In this document: piece after piece, positions 21,720-33,852 of the stretch
Position numbering within the stretch: the stretch's first letter is position 1
Layout: each line of letters opens with the position of its first letter
DNA from: Caprella mutica
Lineage: Eukaryota > Arthropoda > Malacostraca > Amphipoda > Caprellidae
Length of the DNA: 64,000 bases
Direction: 5' to 3'
NCBI GenBank assembly: GCA_947561585.1
Contig: CANNZV010000520.1
Coordinates: 124,001-188,000, forward strand
Notes under the pieces: model-generated
What the model was told of the DNA's origin: nothing
Database searches by the model: none
The model's input: only the letters and a program-made list of their open reading frames with translations
Translations under genes and position numbers: made by a program

Positions 21720-24700
21720 GCATGAGTATTTTTACTTTATTCAGGTTAATGAAAGTATGGATAGAGGTTGACATTTTAATGGTGATATTCTGTATAGGTG
21801 ATATCGTATTTCTCACTGGGTAACGCTACATATTAGTGGCAGGGTTTTTCAAGTAAATTATGCAATACTAGAAAAAGTAAATAACTAATAAATGAATTAT
21901 CATAATTATAGGAATCTGGTATCTTTATAAACACTGTCACAAATTCTAATTAACAGGAGTTATTTTCTATGAGATGAACATATATAAATATTTATTCAAT
22001 ATTAATTATTCCAACATGATATCAAATTTATCATTTTCTTATGAAAAGGAGAAAGACGCATTAATTATGCCTGTCTCTTTTTAACTAAACAAACTGTCAT
22101 GTAATTAATTGGTAATACAATTTGTCATCTTAACAAACAAAATTATAATTCTTACACATGAATAAGTAAAAGTATGAGTTTTTGGATATCAGGTACAATT
22201 AGGGAATTACTTATCATTATTATTAAGGTTGATATTTGTGATTACATAGTGAACACAAATTAATTAACAATACTGGGTAATATTTATCAAATTAGTTTTA
22301 AACACCTTTCAGTTATTCACGATTTTTCCAATTACTATAGTCCTATATAATTTAATCTTAATAACTTATTATTCTCAATCTTCGTAATTCAGCAGACTGA
22401 TGATCAATCTCTTGGCAAGTGCACTAATTCTGCCTGCATCAAACACTCTCTGGTGTCTTTCTGCGCAACAATTTGATGCTAGAGGCGAGTAAAAATTGGG
22501 AAATTGAGAATAACTTCAAGGTAAGAAGGAATGCAGAACTACAGTAATATATTTAGGTTAGATGAGATGTGTCACCGAGTATCATAATGCATATCAGTTA
22601 AATATCCAGAAAAGAACATACATCATGTATAATATACGAGAAAAGGATGTGCGGGTTATGCACGGTGTGTAGTGTTGAAGATAAAGAAATAAAAGTATAT
22701 TATATATGATAAAGCAAAAGGCTTTATAATCAATAATATTAAATGATTACAGAAAATGCCTTTAACTGTAAATGATCTGAAATGATGAAAAAACATGTCA
22801 GTTACTAGATACAGGCAATCTAGGTTGGAAATATTTATAAATGTGAAAGGTTTCGCCTAAGCAGTTCGGTTGACTATATTTGTTGTCTCCTTACAGTATC
22901 AGGATAAGCGGAGGGATAATCAAGGTTGGGTGTTACATTATGGTTCTATAATAACTATCATGTGTAATCAGTAGTCAAACGACTAATTATTCATCAAATA
23001 TATATCTAATCGGGGCCTAGCAACAGCTTAAATTTACCCTGGAGAACAAATTTTTTACTCTTTCCAATGCTTTTGTATGAAAATATAATATTAAACTACA
23101 AGCTCAAATGCATAGTAATTAACATTTGAACAGCACTAATGGTTTGGTGCACCAAATATAGTAGTGATGCTTGGTAAGATGACATATCATCAAACATTCA
23201 TCAAACTTACACAATTATTATGTGCTACACTAACGCGGTCTACAAAATTCTGCATGGTTACCGAATTTAGCGCACCAAAAATAAATCAAGAGCTTGTACC
23301 TCAAAATCACAATAACTATAAGAATAAGAAGGAAGGCAGTTTAATAACCGTATGGTAAGCATGTCCATCATCCAGAGGTAGAGGAACCGATTCAACCATT
23401 TGATGGGCTCAAGATTCGAATAGAATGCCTGGTCAAGCAAAATAATGGATATTTGGTCAACCAGGATTCTACCGATTGCAAACGGTTGAGGTTGTACGGT
23501 CGCTCTAACCATTTGGTTGATTAGTTGAATTCTATGTTATTTATTGCCAACAGATCCCTAGTTATAACCTCAATAGAAAACTATATCAGCTTCTTTCTCT
23601 CCAATCAACTATTTCAGTGACACTAGTGAAGCGTAACCTAACTAGGGAAGCAACTAGAAGGCGATCAGACGATCAATGGGACAATTCAGAGGAGCAGGTG
23701 GTGCATAAATCGCTTCCATCCAATTCTCTCAAAGTGATGTACTTCAGCTTAGGAAATAAATATTTCACTTCAAAGAGCATGCTATCTTTCCACAAAGAAA
23801 GAGGGAAAAATTAGTTAGAGGTACCTTGTAGAATGAATGGATATCAATTTGGTGAATCCATTTAGTAATTAGTGAAATTATAGGATATTTCATCGAGAAG
23901 ATATTTCCATTAACTTGCATATTATGTCAAATTATTTTGTGCAAACTGAAGCTCATATTAATATTGGATACCTTGATCAAATATAAATATTACTTTAAAT
24001 AAAGATAAAGAAATTTGTTCTGAAAGAAACATGACTGAATCTGTAAACTAATAGGAGATGAGAGTAATTTGAGACGGTATGTTATTCGGTGAATATGGGA
24101 AATAAAGTTCGACAATGTCCTTTTTGAGGCCCTGATAGCCACTGCCACAAAAGTATCACCGTATTGTGGTAAAATGGGCCATATAAATCACCTCGTTTGG
24201 CAATTGAGGTCTTCAGACAGATACTGAATAGGTGGCAGACAAAGAGAGAAAAAACCTATGATTGACTGCTCTGAGTCTATGGAGGACGTGAGATTCGAGC
24301 TATTCTGTGCATGACGAAACTTTCTTGTTTGCTTAATGAATTTTCGGCAATAAAATTTTAGTATTTAGAGGACGTCTTCAAATTTGAAAAAAATCTGCTT
24401 ATAAAAGATATCAACTAGTTACGATATTCAGACTTTACACTGTAATTGTATGCAATCTAATTTGAGATTAATTAATGATCATCAATCAAGAGATTATGAA
24501 TTCCATTCATTTTCTTTATTCAATAGACTGGCTCATTAATGAATTTAATTGAAATCTTGAATTACTAAATGAATGTATGATATAAGTTTACCTATTCAGA
24601 AGATTTTCTCATATATGTGTAGAAGCAGGAAGATTATTTCAAGAGACGACATTTTAATCTTATGACACTAGCAGATATAAATAGGCAGATCAGATGCAGT

Positions 24701-27440
24701 GACACTCTTTATAATTAAGGTTCTGCTGAGAAAATTAGTTTCAACAGAATGAAATTCGGTTCAGTATCTATATTTGTAGAAGCCTCTAAAGTTTTCATAA
24801 TAATTGCACGAATCTCTAATTTGGCGATGAAGAAAAAGATTGTACTCTTTTTTTTATTATTATTTCCAATTCGAATTATAAAAACAAACTATGCATGTTT
24901 AACCTTCGTTTAGGCTGTAAATTATTTCCTGAAGTATATTACAGAAATGTTTCTAATATAAGTTTCTCCTATTTCATAGCTCCTCTTTTTCTATTTAGAT
25001 AGTTTAGATTGTTTGTTACTACCTATAGCTGACATTCAAAACAAACCGTTTACATTCTTTTCTTGGAAATAAATTAGCCAGTAGAAGCATATAGAGTTAT
25101 AATTATAAAAATCTTTAAAAGCTTGTGAGTTTGCGGGAAAATGATAAGAAACATAAGCAATAAAAAATTTGCTTGGATAGTACCTTTAATTTTATCTGTA
25201 GGTGTTGAATATCATTTACTGGGCACTCTCATTTTTCGCAAAGGAGGATCGATCACGCATCTAGCCTTATTGAGCAAAATTAGCATCTCAAACTCGTCAA
25301 AGCTATCTAGCTTGAAATAAATGCAATGTATGTCTAGCTTATCTGAAACTTCTTTTCTAATGGCTTCAGTGTGAGAAAATTAAAAAGAATTAAGTAGTGG
25401 GGAATTTTGAAGGCAGATAGGGTATTGGTGGTATTCGAATTGAAAGTGCTAAAAACATCTCGAAGAGAAGACTCCCACATAATAATAAGATGTGATGTTT
25501 GTAGTCCAATAAGAACAGAGTTGCAGCATTGTCAAATTATTTTGGAGTGTATTTCAATGGAATCATATGATAGGGACTGTTGGCAATAGACGACAAAAGA
25601 GTTCACAAATGTCGGTACTTAACTCTATTAGGCATAGATTAACATTAAAAAACTAACAATCTAATTTTATCTTATTCACATTCAGGGTATAAAGATCTTA
25701 AATATGAGCTTATCATTTATCACTTCAGGAGGAAGAATTTACGCATGTTGAAGCACCTTTATAGAAAATTGCACGAGGAAATATTTATTTTATACTAATT
25801 TGCTTTAAACATTCAAATATTGAATCTAAAATAGTGAACACTATTTCTCCACACATAGTACAATGTGATTTTTAAATAATGAACAATATAGGTATTCAAT
25901 AACTTCTAAATTCTTTGATGAAATTTCAATGATCAATTTAAGTGTGTATGAAATTTTGATAAATTCTACTTTTGATTCTGATTACTCTTTGTATACAATT
26001 TTCTTCAAGTGAATTCCGTCTGAGTGAAGAAAAAAATCGGCACTATTATTTTTCAAGCTGGAAATTACTAAAAGTCCAATAGTGGAAGTCATGAGATTTA
26101 TAGCTACCTTCACCAAAAATTGAAATAATTTAGACAGCAGTCGTATGCATCATTACCTATCACCATTGCATTGTTCCTTTTGATGATAACGAGAACTTAT
26201 AATAAATCTACATCAGCTCAGAGAAACCTTTAAGTGAAAGAAATCCAGCAAATTGGCCTTCCTCTCACCATCGCCATGATGGTGGTATCCTTGGTCTGCA
26301 CTAAGAGTGTATTCAGAATGAAAAGAGTATTTATAAAAAAAATTTCATTCATTGTTTCTTTAAATCCAATTAAAAATATAGAATTTAATATGTTCCATAT
26401 TAGGTTCACATTGAAAATCAGCCTGTTTATATACTGGTTCACCAATCCAGAGGCGTGTTGGTTATATTGCTATGTATTTCTCCAGATCTGGCGGCCATTA
26501 TTCAGGAGCAGTGACAGTGTCGCATGCAAATCAGAATCACACCTGTGACATGCTGCCAGAAGCAACCAGCAAAATAAATAATAGTTTCACTTACGCTACC
26601 TCAAAAACAAGAGGATAAAATAAATTTCTTAAAGTCATCTTAAAGTCATCAAATTAATATTGAATGAAATTTAAATAACTTCGATATCGTTCTTACTATT
26701 TGTATTCTCTAAGCATCTGTTTCTAACCTTGACTCTGAATTTTAATCCTCTGTAAATTCGTGTGGTTAGGTAGATATTTGCCAGCAATGCTTATATGTCA
26801 TCTGGCACATCTTTTCCTTTTGTCTTTGACTCAAATCAAAAGCCACTGCAGATAGTGCCACCAAATGAATAACTATAATATTTTCAAATATTCATATCTG
26901 CAGTGACAGAAATAAAACGGAGCTGAAGGAGGAATGGCACCGTCAGAATTGGATCAGAAAATATGTCCAATATAAACAACAATTATATTAACTAGTCTGA
27001 ATTTGCAATAGAAAGAGGGTGAGGTTTTTTGTAATATAAAGTTTTTTGGAAGTTCTTCAAATGAATATGTAGATGCTGATTTGTTGATGCATATGAATCG
27101 TTAAGGTGCAAGCAAAAGATAAGCTTTGCATTATTAATTTGAATAACCTGGGAACTCAAACGAATAATCTGAAATCTTCGGTCAAACTGATACTCAGCTG
27201 TCCGTTAGAATTGGAAATTCTAATCTTAATTTAATCATTTTTGACACTCATTTTAAATGATAGAACATTTTATGATAATATAATAACGCAGAAACTTATC
27301 TACATAAATATATTTTACATTCAATTTGAACTGTACATAACTTAACTAACTTACAATTTAATATATATGTACATTATAGAAGGATTTATATATTTTTATA
27401 ACCATAAATAGAATGATGTATTACTTACCATCTAAATAAT
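21720..27440. other. Long AT-rich stretch, no gene recognised
   Basis: No open frame above ~105 codons, none with recognisable domain content, and no long tandem arrays. Part of the end nearest the receptor (27100-27443) should be receptor 3' untranslated sequence. Confidence 0.5.
27424..27429 (-). other. Strong 5' splice donor 14 bases after the receptor stop codon
   Basis: On the minus strand the sequence after the TAA (27446-27444) runs on to ATTTAGATG then GTAAGT, a consensus donor. It could start an intron in the 3' untranslated region. Because it is so close to the stop codon, such an intron would not be expected to trigger nonsense-mediated decay. Use of the site is not shown by sequence alone. 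Confidence 0.4.
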
Positions 27441-27443
27441 ATC

Positions 27444-30400
27444 TTAAGTATAATGGAAATCGCCATGTAAAAGCCTAGTGAACGTCTTTTTGAACTGATG
27501 ATTAGCTAAGGCATAACAGAAAGGATTTAAAGGACTGTTTGCATAACATAAAAAGTAGGCAACAATATAAACGTGATCATTAGTACATTTACACCAGCTC
27601 TCAGCTATAGCGATAATATGGAATGGAGTCCAGCAAGCGACAAAACATCCAAGAATAACCGAAATAGTTCTGAGAGCTTTATTAGCCCTGTTTTCAGATT
27701 TAGTGCGATGACGAACCTGTGCATTTTTTTTCTTTTTCTTCTTAAGGCTCCTGATGGACTTGGTAATCCCTTTCCTTGATTCTTTTAGCGAACTTCTGAA
27801 GGAACTCTGAGTTTCAGATGCTCCACCGGCCACTGTGCTGGCGTCTTTTTCTACTATTGATATGGAATCGGCTTTTGCTACACTAGTCTTCGTTTTGTTT
27901 GAATATATATTGTGTGTAGTAATTAGTTGATTCAATGAGGCCACATTAGAAGCACCATTGGATTCATTTTCTTGTGCACTCGACACTGAGTCAATCTTAT
28001 TTGCATCTGATGATGAGTGTACTTCATTTTGAACATGTCCTGTTGCGCAATAACTTGCGGTAGTGTTGTTAGTGATACTGCTAGTACTTTCAATTGAGAT
28101 TGGATGTTCTTGAAGAGTGGTTTTGTCAGATTTTATTTCTGGAGCCCGCACACTACCAGTTGGTGATATGTCACTGATATTTGTGACAGCAGCTGTGCAA
28201 GTACGAATAATGGATGTCACTACGACATCTGTTGAATGAGAAGAATGTTTTCGTCCATTCAAAACATCTAATTCGTCAGTTTCATCAATGCTGGCGTCAA
28301 ATTCGTCTTCTTCCGAATTTCTAAAATTCTTCAAATCCTTTTTTAGTAAACAGCGTGTTGGATTCAATATACTAGATGGATTCGTACCAGATGTGGGGGT
28401 GACTGATTTACTCCTATCATCATGTAATACCACCTTTGAATGATTATTTGTCTTTAAATTTCCCTGTATATTCATTTCCTCTTCAATTAATACTGAAGTT
28501 GACGTATTATTTACACGAACTACATCTTCTCTTGAGTTACAATAGCTGCTACCGATTTCTAATCTAAACTGAGGTTTCGAATTTCCAGAATCTGAATCCT
28601 TAGCACTACTACCAACACATCCTAGGTCTGCAATATTTAGTTTAGCTGAATCAAGGCCGGTAACAAGGACATCATCAACTATAGGATGTCCAATGCTATG
28701 GGAGGAAGACATGAGTGACGAGGGAGCACTAATGGAGGAGGCATTCAGGGCAGAATTATTATTTTTTGTCTGCTCTGTTGAAGGTACTAATGCTTTGGAT
28801 GATTCGGTTGGAGTTGAAGAAGCTATTGGTACTATTGCAACTATATTACTTATTGGTAAGTTTGAAGGAGGACTTTTTTTATCTTCTGTGTCCATACTTT
28901 TAGTTGGCACATTTCTAACAATTACGCTTGTTTCTTTCTCTAAGAATTCTTTTCTAACTGGACTCTCACCAACAGGAGATATAACTCCTCCACTTTCGCT
29001 GCTTGACTGAGATGAAAATCTGCCTCTCAATTTTTCCCCAAAGCTTCTCGGAGGTACTGGAGGAGGTTTATTGTTAGCAGACTTATTTTTTCGGGTTGTA
29101 TCTAGCACAGTTTGTTCTGGAATTTTTTGTAGAAGTTCTGCTGACTGAGCGTTGGATTTCTTAGCTGATAAGTTTTCCTTTGAATCTGATTTCGGTTTGT
29201 AGTATGACTCATAGAATTGGCTACTATCTTCGTCGGATTCAAATGTAGGACTACTTGATCTCTCAGATTTCTCTGTCATGTCCTTCTTCAAATTTGCATT
29301 TTTTGTGTCAGTTGAATTCATAATTGACGACTGCTTACGAATCTGATCTTTAGTTACCGAATTGATAGCATCAGAAATACCTTTATTCTCAAAGGCTAGT
29401 GGGTTATTTTCTTGACTGAGAACAGGAGTATCTGGTGTTTGGTCATCATGATCCATGACTGCGATCTGAGCTCTGTTAATGCCAAAAGCTGAAGTTCTCC
29501 CACCCATTCCAGCCATCCCAGCCATACCACCAGCCATCCCTGCCATTCCACCAGCACTCAATGCAACGAGTGTTTGCATCCTTCTATGCTTAGCCTCAGA
29601 CTTCTTCTGCATATCGTAAGCAGTTTTATATATTCCCGAATACAAAATTATTAGAATAACAAGAGTGAACCAGTAGTAAGTTACTATGAGAGCTGTGTTG
29701 AAGATAGGGTCACTCAAGAATTGAACTGCACATTCGTGGGGTTTTAAATCTCGATAGCCGACAAAATGTTCCCATCCAAATATACTGGTGAAGAATAAGC
29801 ATGCAGGTATTATCCAAGTCATCGCTACCATTATGATCACTTTTCTTCTTGTTCTCCAGCTTCTGTATCTTGCAGCAATTTTTACAGAACAGAATCTGTC
29901 AATGGTTATCAAAAGCACAGTATATTGTGAAACCAGGCAAACTGTGTAGTCAACAGATAAAAAAAGATCGCATAATACTGGGCCCAATGTCCACTGTCCC
30001 CTTAGGACGTAAATGGTGTAGAAGGGCATAGAAAACGACCCAATGACGAGATCCGTTACAGCTAAAGAAGCAATGAAGTAATTAGATGGCTGCCTAATGG
30101 CTCTTTCGACGATAAAACTCATTATCACCAGAATGTTACCAGAAACTGTAAGAACTATGCAAAATGTACAGAAAAGTCCAATTAAGATGGACTGCCAAAG
30201 ATCAAAAGGTGGAAGGATAAGTTCTTCAGTTGTAACATTATGTGCAATGACATTACCGAAGCAATCACTTTGAGTGTCATTCAGAGTACATGACATGTTT
30301 TCAGGTAATTGTTCATAATGTGGGACTGCATTGTGTTTTGAATGGTTGAGTATTGAAATCGGAGTTGAAGTGATGAGGCTTGTAAGAGTGGAGCTTTCCA

Positions 30401-30539
30401 TTTTGGCCAAGTACGTGCTAAAAACAGTTGAATCCACTCTTAAATCTATGTAAAGTGATTCATTCAGTAATCTCTGGAATTTTGGTGATGGATTTATTAT
30501 ATTTTCCTTTTCGTCATTGACTGGAAATTCAGATGACAT
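27444..30539 (-). CDS. mAChR-B: Muscarinic acetylcholine receptor, arthropod B type (GAR-2-like), class A GPCR
   Basis: A G-protein-coupled receptor for acetylcholine in the plasma membrane; the insect B type is known to couple to Gi/o and to respond poorly to classical muscarinic ligands. The protein has 1031 residues from the ATG at 30539: a 113-residue N-terminus with several N-glycosylation sites (NMS 81, NDT 87, NVT 101), TM1 ~114-140 (N135), TM2 ~151-176 (D163), TM3 ~187-213 with amine-binding D197 and DRF at 214-216, TM4 ~232-256, TM5 ~279-302, a ~650-residue third cytoplasmic loop, TM6 ~958-978 (CWTPFH) and TM7 ~988-1010 (NPFCY 1005-1009). C190 and C270 can form the usual disulfide. 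The loop is Ser/Thr-rich, with a Gly-Met-Ala run (~329-347) and a basic end (KKKKKK), typical of muscarinic receptors. Start choice: an in-frame TAA lies 45 bases upstream (30582-30584) and the only in-frame extension would begin at TTG. Subtype B is inferred from the DRFCSVKIAARYRSWRT segment and pocket residues. Confidence 0.88.
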   Translation of the reverse strand: MSSEFPVNDEKENIINPSPKFQRLLNESLYIDLRVDSTVFSTYLAKMESSTLTSLITSTPISILNHSKHNAVPHYEQLPENMSCTLNDTQSDCFGNVIAHNVTTEELILPPFDLWQSILIGLFCTFCIVLTVSGNILVIMSFIVERAIRQPSNYFIASLAVTDLVIGSFSMPFYTIYVLRGQWTLGPVLCDLFLSVDYTVCLVSQYTVLLITIDRFCSVKIAARYRSWRTRRKVIIMVAMTWIIPACLFFTSIFGWEHFVGYRDLKPHECAVQFLSDPIFNTALIVTYYWFTLVILIILYSGIYKTAYDMQKKSEAKHRRMQTLVALSAGGMAGMAGGMAGMAGMGGRTSAFGINRAQIAVMDHDDQTPDTPVLSQENNPLAFENKGISDAINSVTKDQIRKQSSIMNSTDTKNANLKKDMTEKSERSSSPTFESDEDSSQFYESYYKPKSDSKENLSAKKSNAQSAELLQKIPEQTVLDTTRKNKSANNKPPPVPPRSFGEKLRGRFSSQSSSESGGVISPVGESPVRKEFLEKETSVIVRNVPTKSMDTEDKKSPPSNLPISNIVAIVPIASSTPTESSKALVPSTEQTKNNNSALNASSISAPSSLMSSSHSIGHPIVDDVLVTGLDSAKLNIADLGCVGSSAKDSDSGNSKPQFRLEIGSSYCNSREDVVRVNNTSTSVLIEEEMNIQGNLKTNNHSKVVLHDDRSKSVTPTSGTNPSSILNPTRCLLKKDLKNFRNSEEDEFDASIDETDELDVLNGRKHSSHSTDVVVTSIIRTCTAAVTNISDISPTGSVRAPEIKSDKTTLQEHPISIESTSSITNNTTASYCATGHVQNEVHSSSDANKIDSVSSAQENESNGASNVASLNQLITTHNIYSNKTKTSVAKADSISIVEKDASTVAGGASETQSSFRSSLKESRKGITKSIRSLKKKKKKNAQVRHRTKSENRANKALRTISVILGCFVACWTPFHIIAIAESWCKCTNDHVYIVAYFLCYANSPLNPFCYALANHQFKKTFTRLLHGDFHYT

Positions 30540-30594
30540 TTTGATAAATTTCTTCAAAGTCTCATCTCGCTGTAGAGAAGATTACCGGCATCTG
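30540..30594 (-). promoter_or_regulatory. 5' leader of the receptor exon: splice acceptor and two short upstream ORFs
   Basis: On the minus strand a pyrimidine tract ends CTTTTTTTTTCAG (AG at 30593-30592), so the exon starts at 30591. The first exon bases form an ATG that opens a nine-codon frame (ends TGA), and a second ATG follows with a three-codon frame (MRL, stop). Both terminate before the receptor ATG at 30539. They could lower translation of the main frame. At least one further 5' exon must lie upstream, beyond 30594. Confidence 0.65.
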
Positions 30595-31775
30595 AAAAAA
30601 AAGAAGATATATTATAAATATGCACATTCTTCATATAATGGTCTAACACAGTCACAGAAAATAGAGATGGTCTATAAAGAATGATCATTGGAGCTTCTTC
30701 AAAATTAGCTTAAGCCACAGTTCCTACTCAAGTCACGTGTTGCCACTCACAATGCTTTATAGCTCTAGGTCTTCGAATCGTCTTTTGATGTGTCCTGACA
30801 TCACTTCGATGTGACACAAAGACGTGCATTATTCACACAGATTTATTGAACATTCATTTATTTACTATACAAGTGGATAATATATGATTCATTTTATAAT
30901 TAGCATGATACACAAATATACATAGCTTCCAAGCTGTACATATAGTGATAAAGAAAGTTATGAATTTGACTCATTTGTATATAATTTTCCCTTTGAAAGT
31001 AACATGAAGGTCAGAGCTCTCGTGATGAAACACTTAAGCAACCTAATGAGGTGGAGTTAACTCTCTATGAATTCACACATCGCTCTATAATGTTAAAAAG
31101 TTACCAAACAAATGTAATTATTTGATGTGAACTGTGATTATATATTACTCATGGATGAAACATATTCTTTCAGAATTGGAATATTACAATTCATTTTACC
31201 TATTCTTGGTCTGTGATTTGCAAACAAGTCGAAATAGGGTTTTAAAACATAGTATTCGTAGGTAAAACACTGCACATTTTTTTCAAATTTCTAGAGCTAG
31301 ACAATACAAGTTTGTTGTTATCACCTACACGAAAATGACGAGCTACTATAGCTTACCTTTACAGACTATAAAAGGCATGCGTAATTATTAACTATTGGAG
31401 AGTTTCTTGATGGCAGGTTGCAATTTTTACTTATTCTTTACTTCAAGTGTTCATTAAATGTACAAATATTCCCGAAAGAAGAGGTATTCTATATTGATAT
31501 CTGATGCAGCAGCTTTTTCACAAGCTGTGTCTCTTTAGCAATCCTAGATCAATCTTCACTTCTTCTTTCCTCGAAAACAGCTCAGTAACTTTTCACGTAC
31601 TTTCACGTTTCTTTATAATACTTTGATTAATATGGACGCTAAAGTATTGGTTTATTGGAATTAAGAATGTATATTCTCCCGAAAAGTGTGTTTCGAAGTC
31701 GTTATTTCAGCAATCACTCGCAGAAAGAACGTTTGCCAAATTCTTCATTGTTCGTAACAACCACAGAAATATATA
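30595..31775. other. Upstream intron of the receptor gene (inferred), no coding features seen
   Basis: Follows from the splice acceptor at 30592. AT-rich, with no convincing exon found. Confidence 0.5.
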
Positions 31776-31895
31776 GCATTATTTAATATATATGTACATT
31801 ACAGATGTATTTTCTATATTTTTTATAATCAAAGATAGAAAAAGTGGTACTTAACGTCTAATATTATCTTAGGTATAATGGATATCGCATTTGTT
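31776..31895 (-). pseudogene. Degenerate duplicate of the receptor gene's 3' end
   Basis: The plus strand here reads ATTTAATATATATGTACATT and continues for ~115 bases in parallel with 27353-27467, at roughly three-quarters identity by eye, in the same orientation. The counterpart covers the last few codons, the stop and the start of the 3' untranslated region; CTTAGGTATAATGGATATCG here corresponds to CTTAAGTATAATGGAAATCG there. Similarity ends inside the final codons. The downstream splice donor is not preserved. It lies upstream of the receptor exon, in the inferred intron. Confidence 0.65.
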
Positions 31896-32547
31896 CGTAA
31901 AATACCGCAGTCATTAAGAGTTTAAACCTACGATCCATAGCTCTACCAATGTTTCCTGATTGTTATTGGTGCTCTCACTTCAATCATCTATTCGGTAGCG
32001 GCTCCATAACCTATTGCATAATATTCTGCTTTGGATATTTTTCGTAGCAATGGATAAGTTGAATGAAAGTTCGCAAGTTAGTTACTGGCCCAATTGTTTT
32101 CGGAACCCATTGGTTATTTAGGCAATCACTGCTCATCAGAACGGAAGAATTGGCGCTGCATATGGTAACTTGATTGAATTCTTCACTTTGAACTCATCTA
32201 CTGAGGAGTCGTACCCTGTGTAGTAGTCAGGGAAAGCACACTAATTTTAATAAATACACCGTATTAATTCTTTCTATTAGGACAATGAAAATACTGTTAT
32301 GTATAATCTATTTATATACAGAATATATAATCTACATGTATAATTAGTAACGCTTTTCAATTTTAATTACAAATGATTTTTAAAGTGATATTATCATCAC
32401 ATCATCCCCATTATTTCCTCCTTTTTATGTTTTATTAATTATTTGGCGAATTGATGAGTATTTTTTGCACCTGAACCTCAAACAGGAATCTTTAAAGGGA
32501 ATATTGCAGTGCTGGCTGGCTTGGGGAAATTTAATGTTAGGATTTAC
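31896..32547. other. No gene seen
   Basis: AT-rich sequence between the duplicated fragment and the first large minisatellite. Confidence 0.5.
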
Positions 32548-33845
32548 TGCAAAGCTGGAAAACTTGGTACTCATTGTGAATATTTTACCGAAACTAGGAA
32601 CTCATTGTGAATATTTTACCGAAACTAGGAACTCATTGTGAATATTTTACAGAAATTAGGAACTCATTGTGAATATTTTACCGAAACTAGGAACTCATTG
32701 TGAATATTTTACCGAAACTAGGAACTCATTGTGAATATTTTACCGAAACTAGGAACTCATTGTGAATATTTTACAGAAACTAGAAACTCATTGTGAATAT
32801 TTTACCGAAACTAGGAACTCATTGTGAATATTTTACAGAAATTAGGAACTCATTGTGAATATTTTACCGAAACTAGGAACTCATTGTGAATATTTTACCG
32901 AAACTAGAAACTCATTGTGAATATTTTACAGAAACTAGAAACTCATTGTGAATATTTTACCGAAACTAGAAACTCATTGTGAATATTTTACCGAAACTAG
33001 GAACTCATTGTGAATATTTTACAGAAATTAGGAACTCATTGTGAATATTTTACAGAAACTAGAAACTCATTGTGAATATTTTACAGAAACTAGAAACTCA
33101 TTGTGAATATTTTACCGAAACTAGAAACTCATTGTGAATATTTTACCGAAACTAGGAACTCATTGTGAATATTTTACAGAAATTAGGAACTCATTGTGAA
33201 TATTTTACCGAAACTAGGAACTCATTGTGAATATTTTACAGAAACTAGAAACTCATTGTGAATATTTTACAGAAACTAGAAACTCATTGTGAATATTTTA
33301 CAGAAACTAGAAACTCATTGTGAATATTTTACAGAAACTAGAAACTCATTGTGAATACTTTACAGAAATTAGGAACTCATTGTGAATATTTTACAGAAAC
33401 TAGAAACTCATTGTGAATATTTTACAGAAACTAGAAACTCATTGTGAATATTTTACAGAAACTAGAAACTCATTGTGAATATTTTACAGAAACTAGAAAC
33501 TCATTGTGAATATTTTACAGAAATTAGGAACTCATTGTGAATATTTTACAGAAACTAGAAACTCATTGTGAATATTTTACAGAAATTAACTAGGTACTCA
33601 TTGTGAATATCTTACAGAAACTAGAAACTCATTGTGAATATTTTACAGAAATTAACTAGGTACTCATTGTGAATATCTTAAAGCGAAGCGGGAGATATTG
33701 GTATTCATTGTGAATATTTTACAGCGAAGTAGGGAAACTAAGTATTCATTGTAAATATTTTACAGCAAAGCTGGGAAAATCGGTTTTCATTGGGAATATT
33801 ATACACCCAAGCTGGGAAACTAGGTACTCAATGTGGAAATTTATA
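32548..33845 (+). repeat. 31-bp minisatellite, about 41 copies
   Basis: The unit AACTCATTGTGAATATTTTA continues C(C/A)GAAACTAG(G/A). Variants C/A in the middle and GG/AA at the end alternate along the array. The right edge (33680-33845) contains longer, diverged units with CAGCGAAG and AGCTGGGAAA, also seen once at the left edge near 32550, so the older units flank a homogenised centre. It abuts a 24-bp array. Confidence 0.95.
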
Positions 33846-33852
33846 GCGAAAA

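Noticed and set aside
26234..26548. A 104-codon plus-strand frame that looks hydrophobic in part
   Set aside because: Overlaps an open minus-strand frame, has no family match I can recognise, and no flanking gene signals.
28693..29010. Plus-strand frames of 60-105 codons opposite the receptor gene
   Set aside because: Shadows of the long receptor coding exon.
30537..30557. A start of the receptor six codons further upstream (residues MKKFIK)
   Set aside because: That codon is TTG, not ATG. The first in-frame ATG is at 30539, with an in-frame TAA upstream at 30582-30584.
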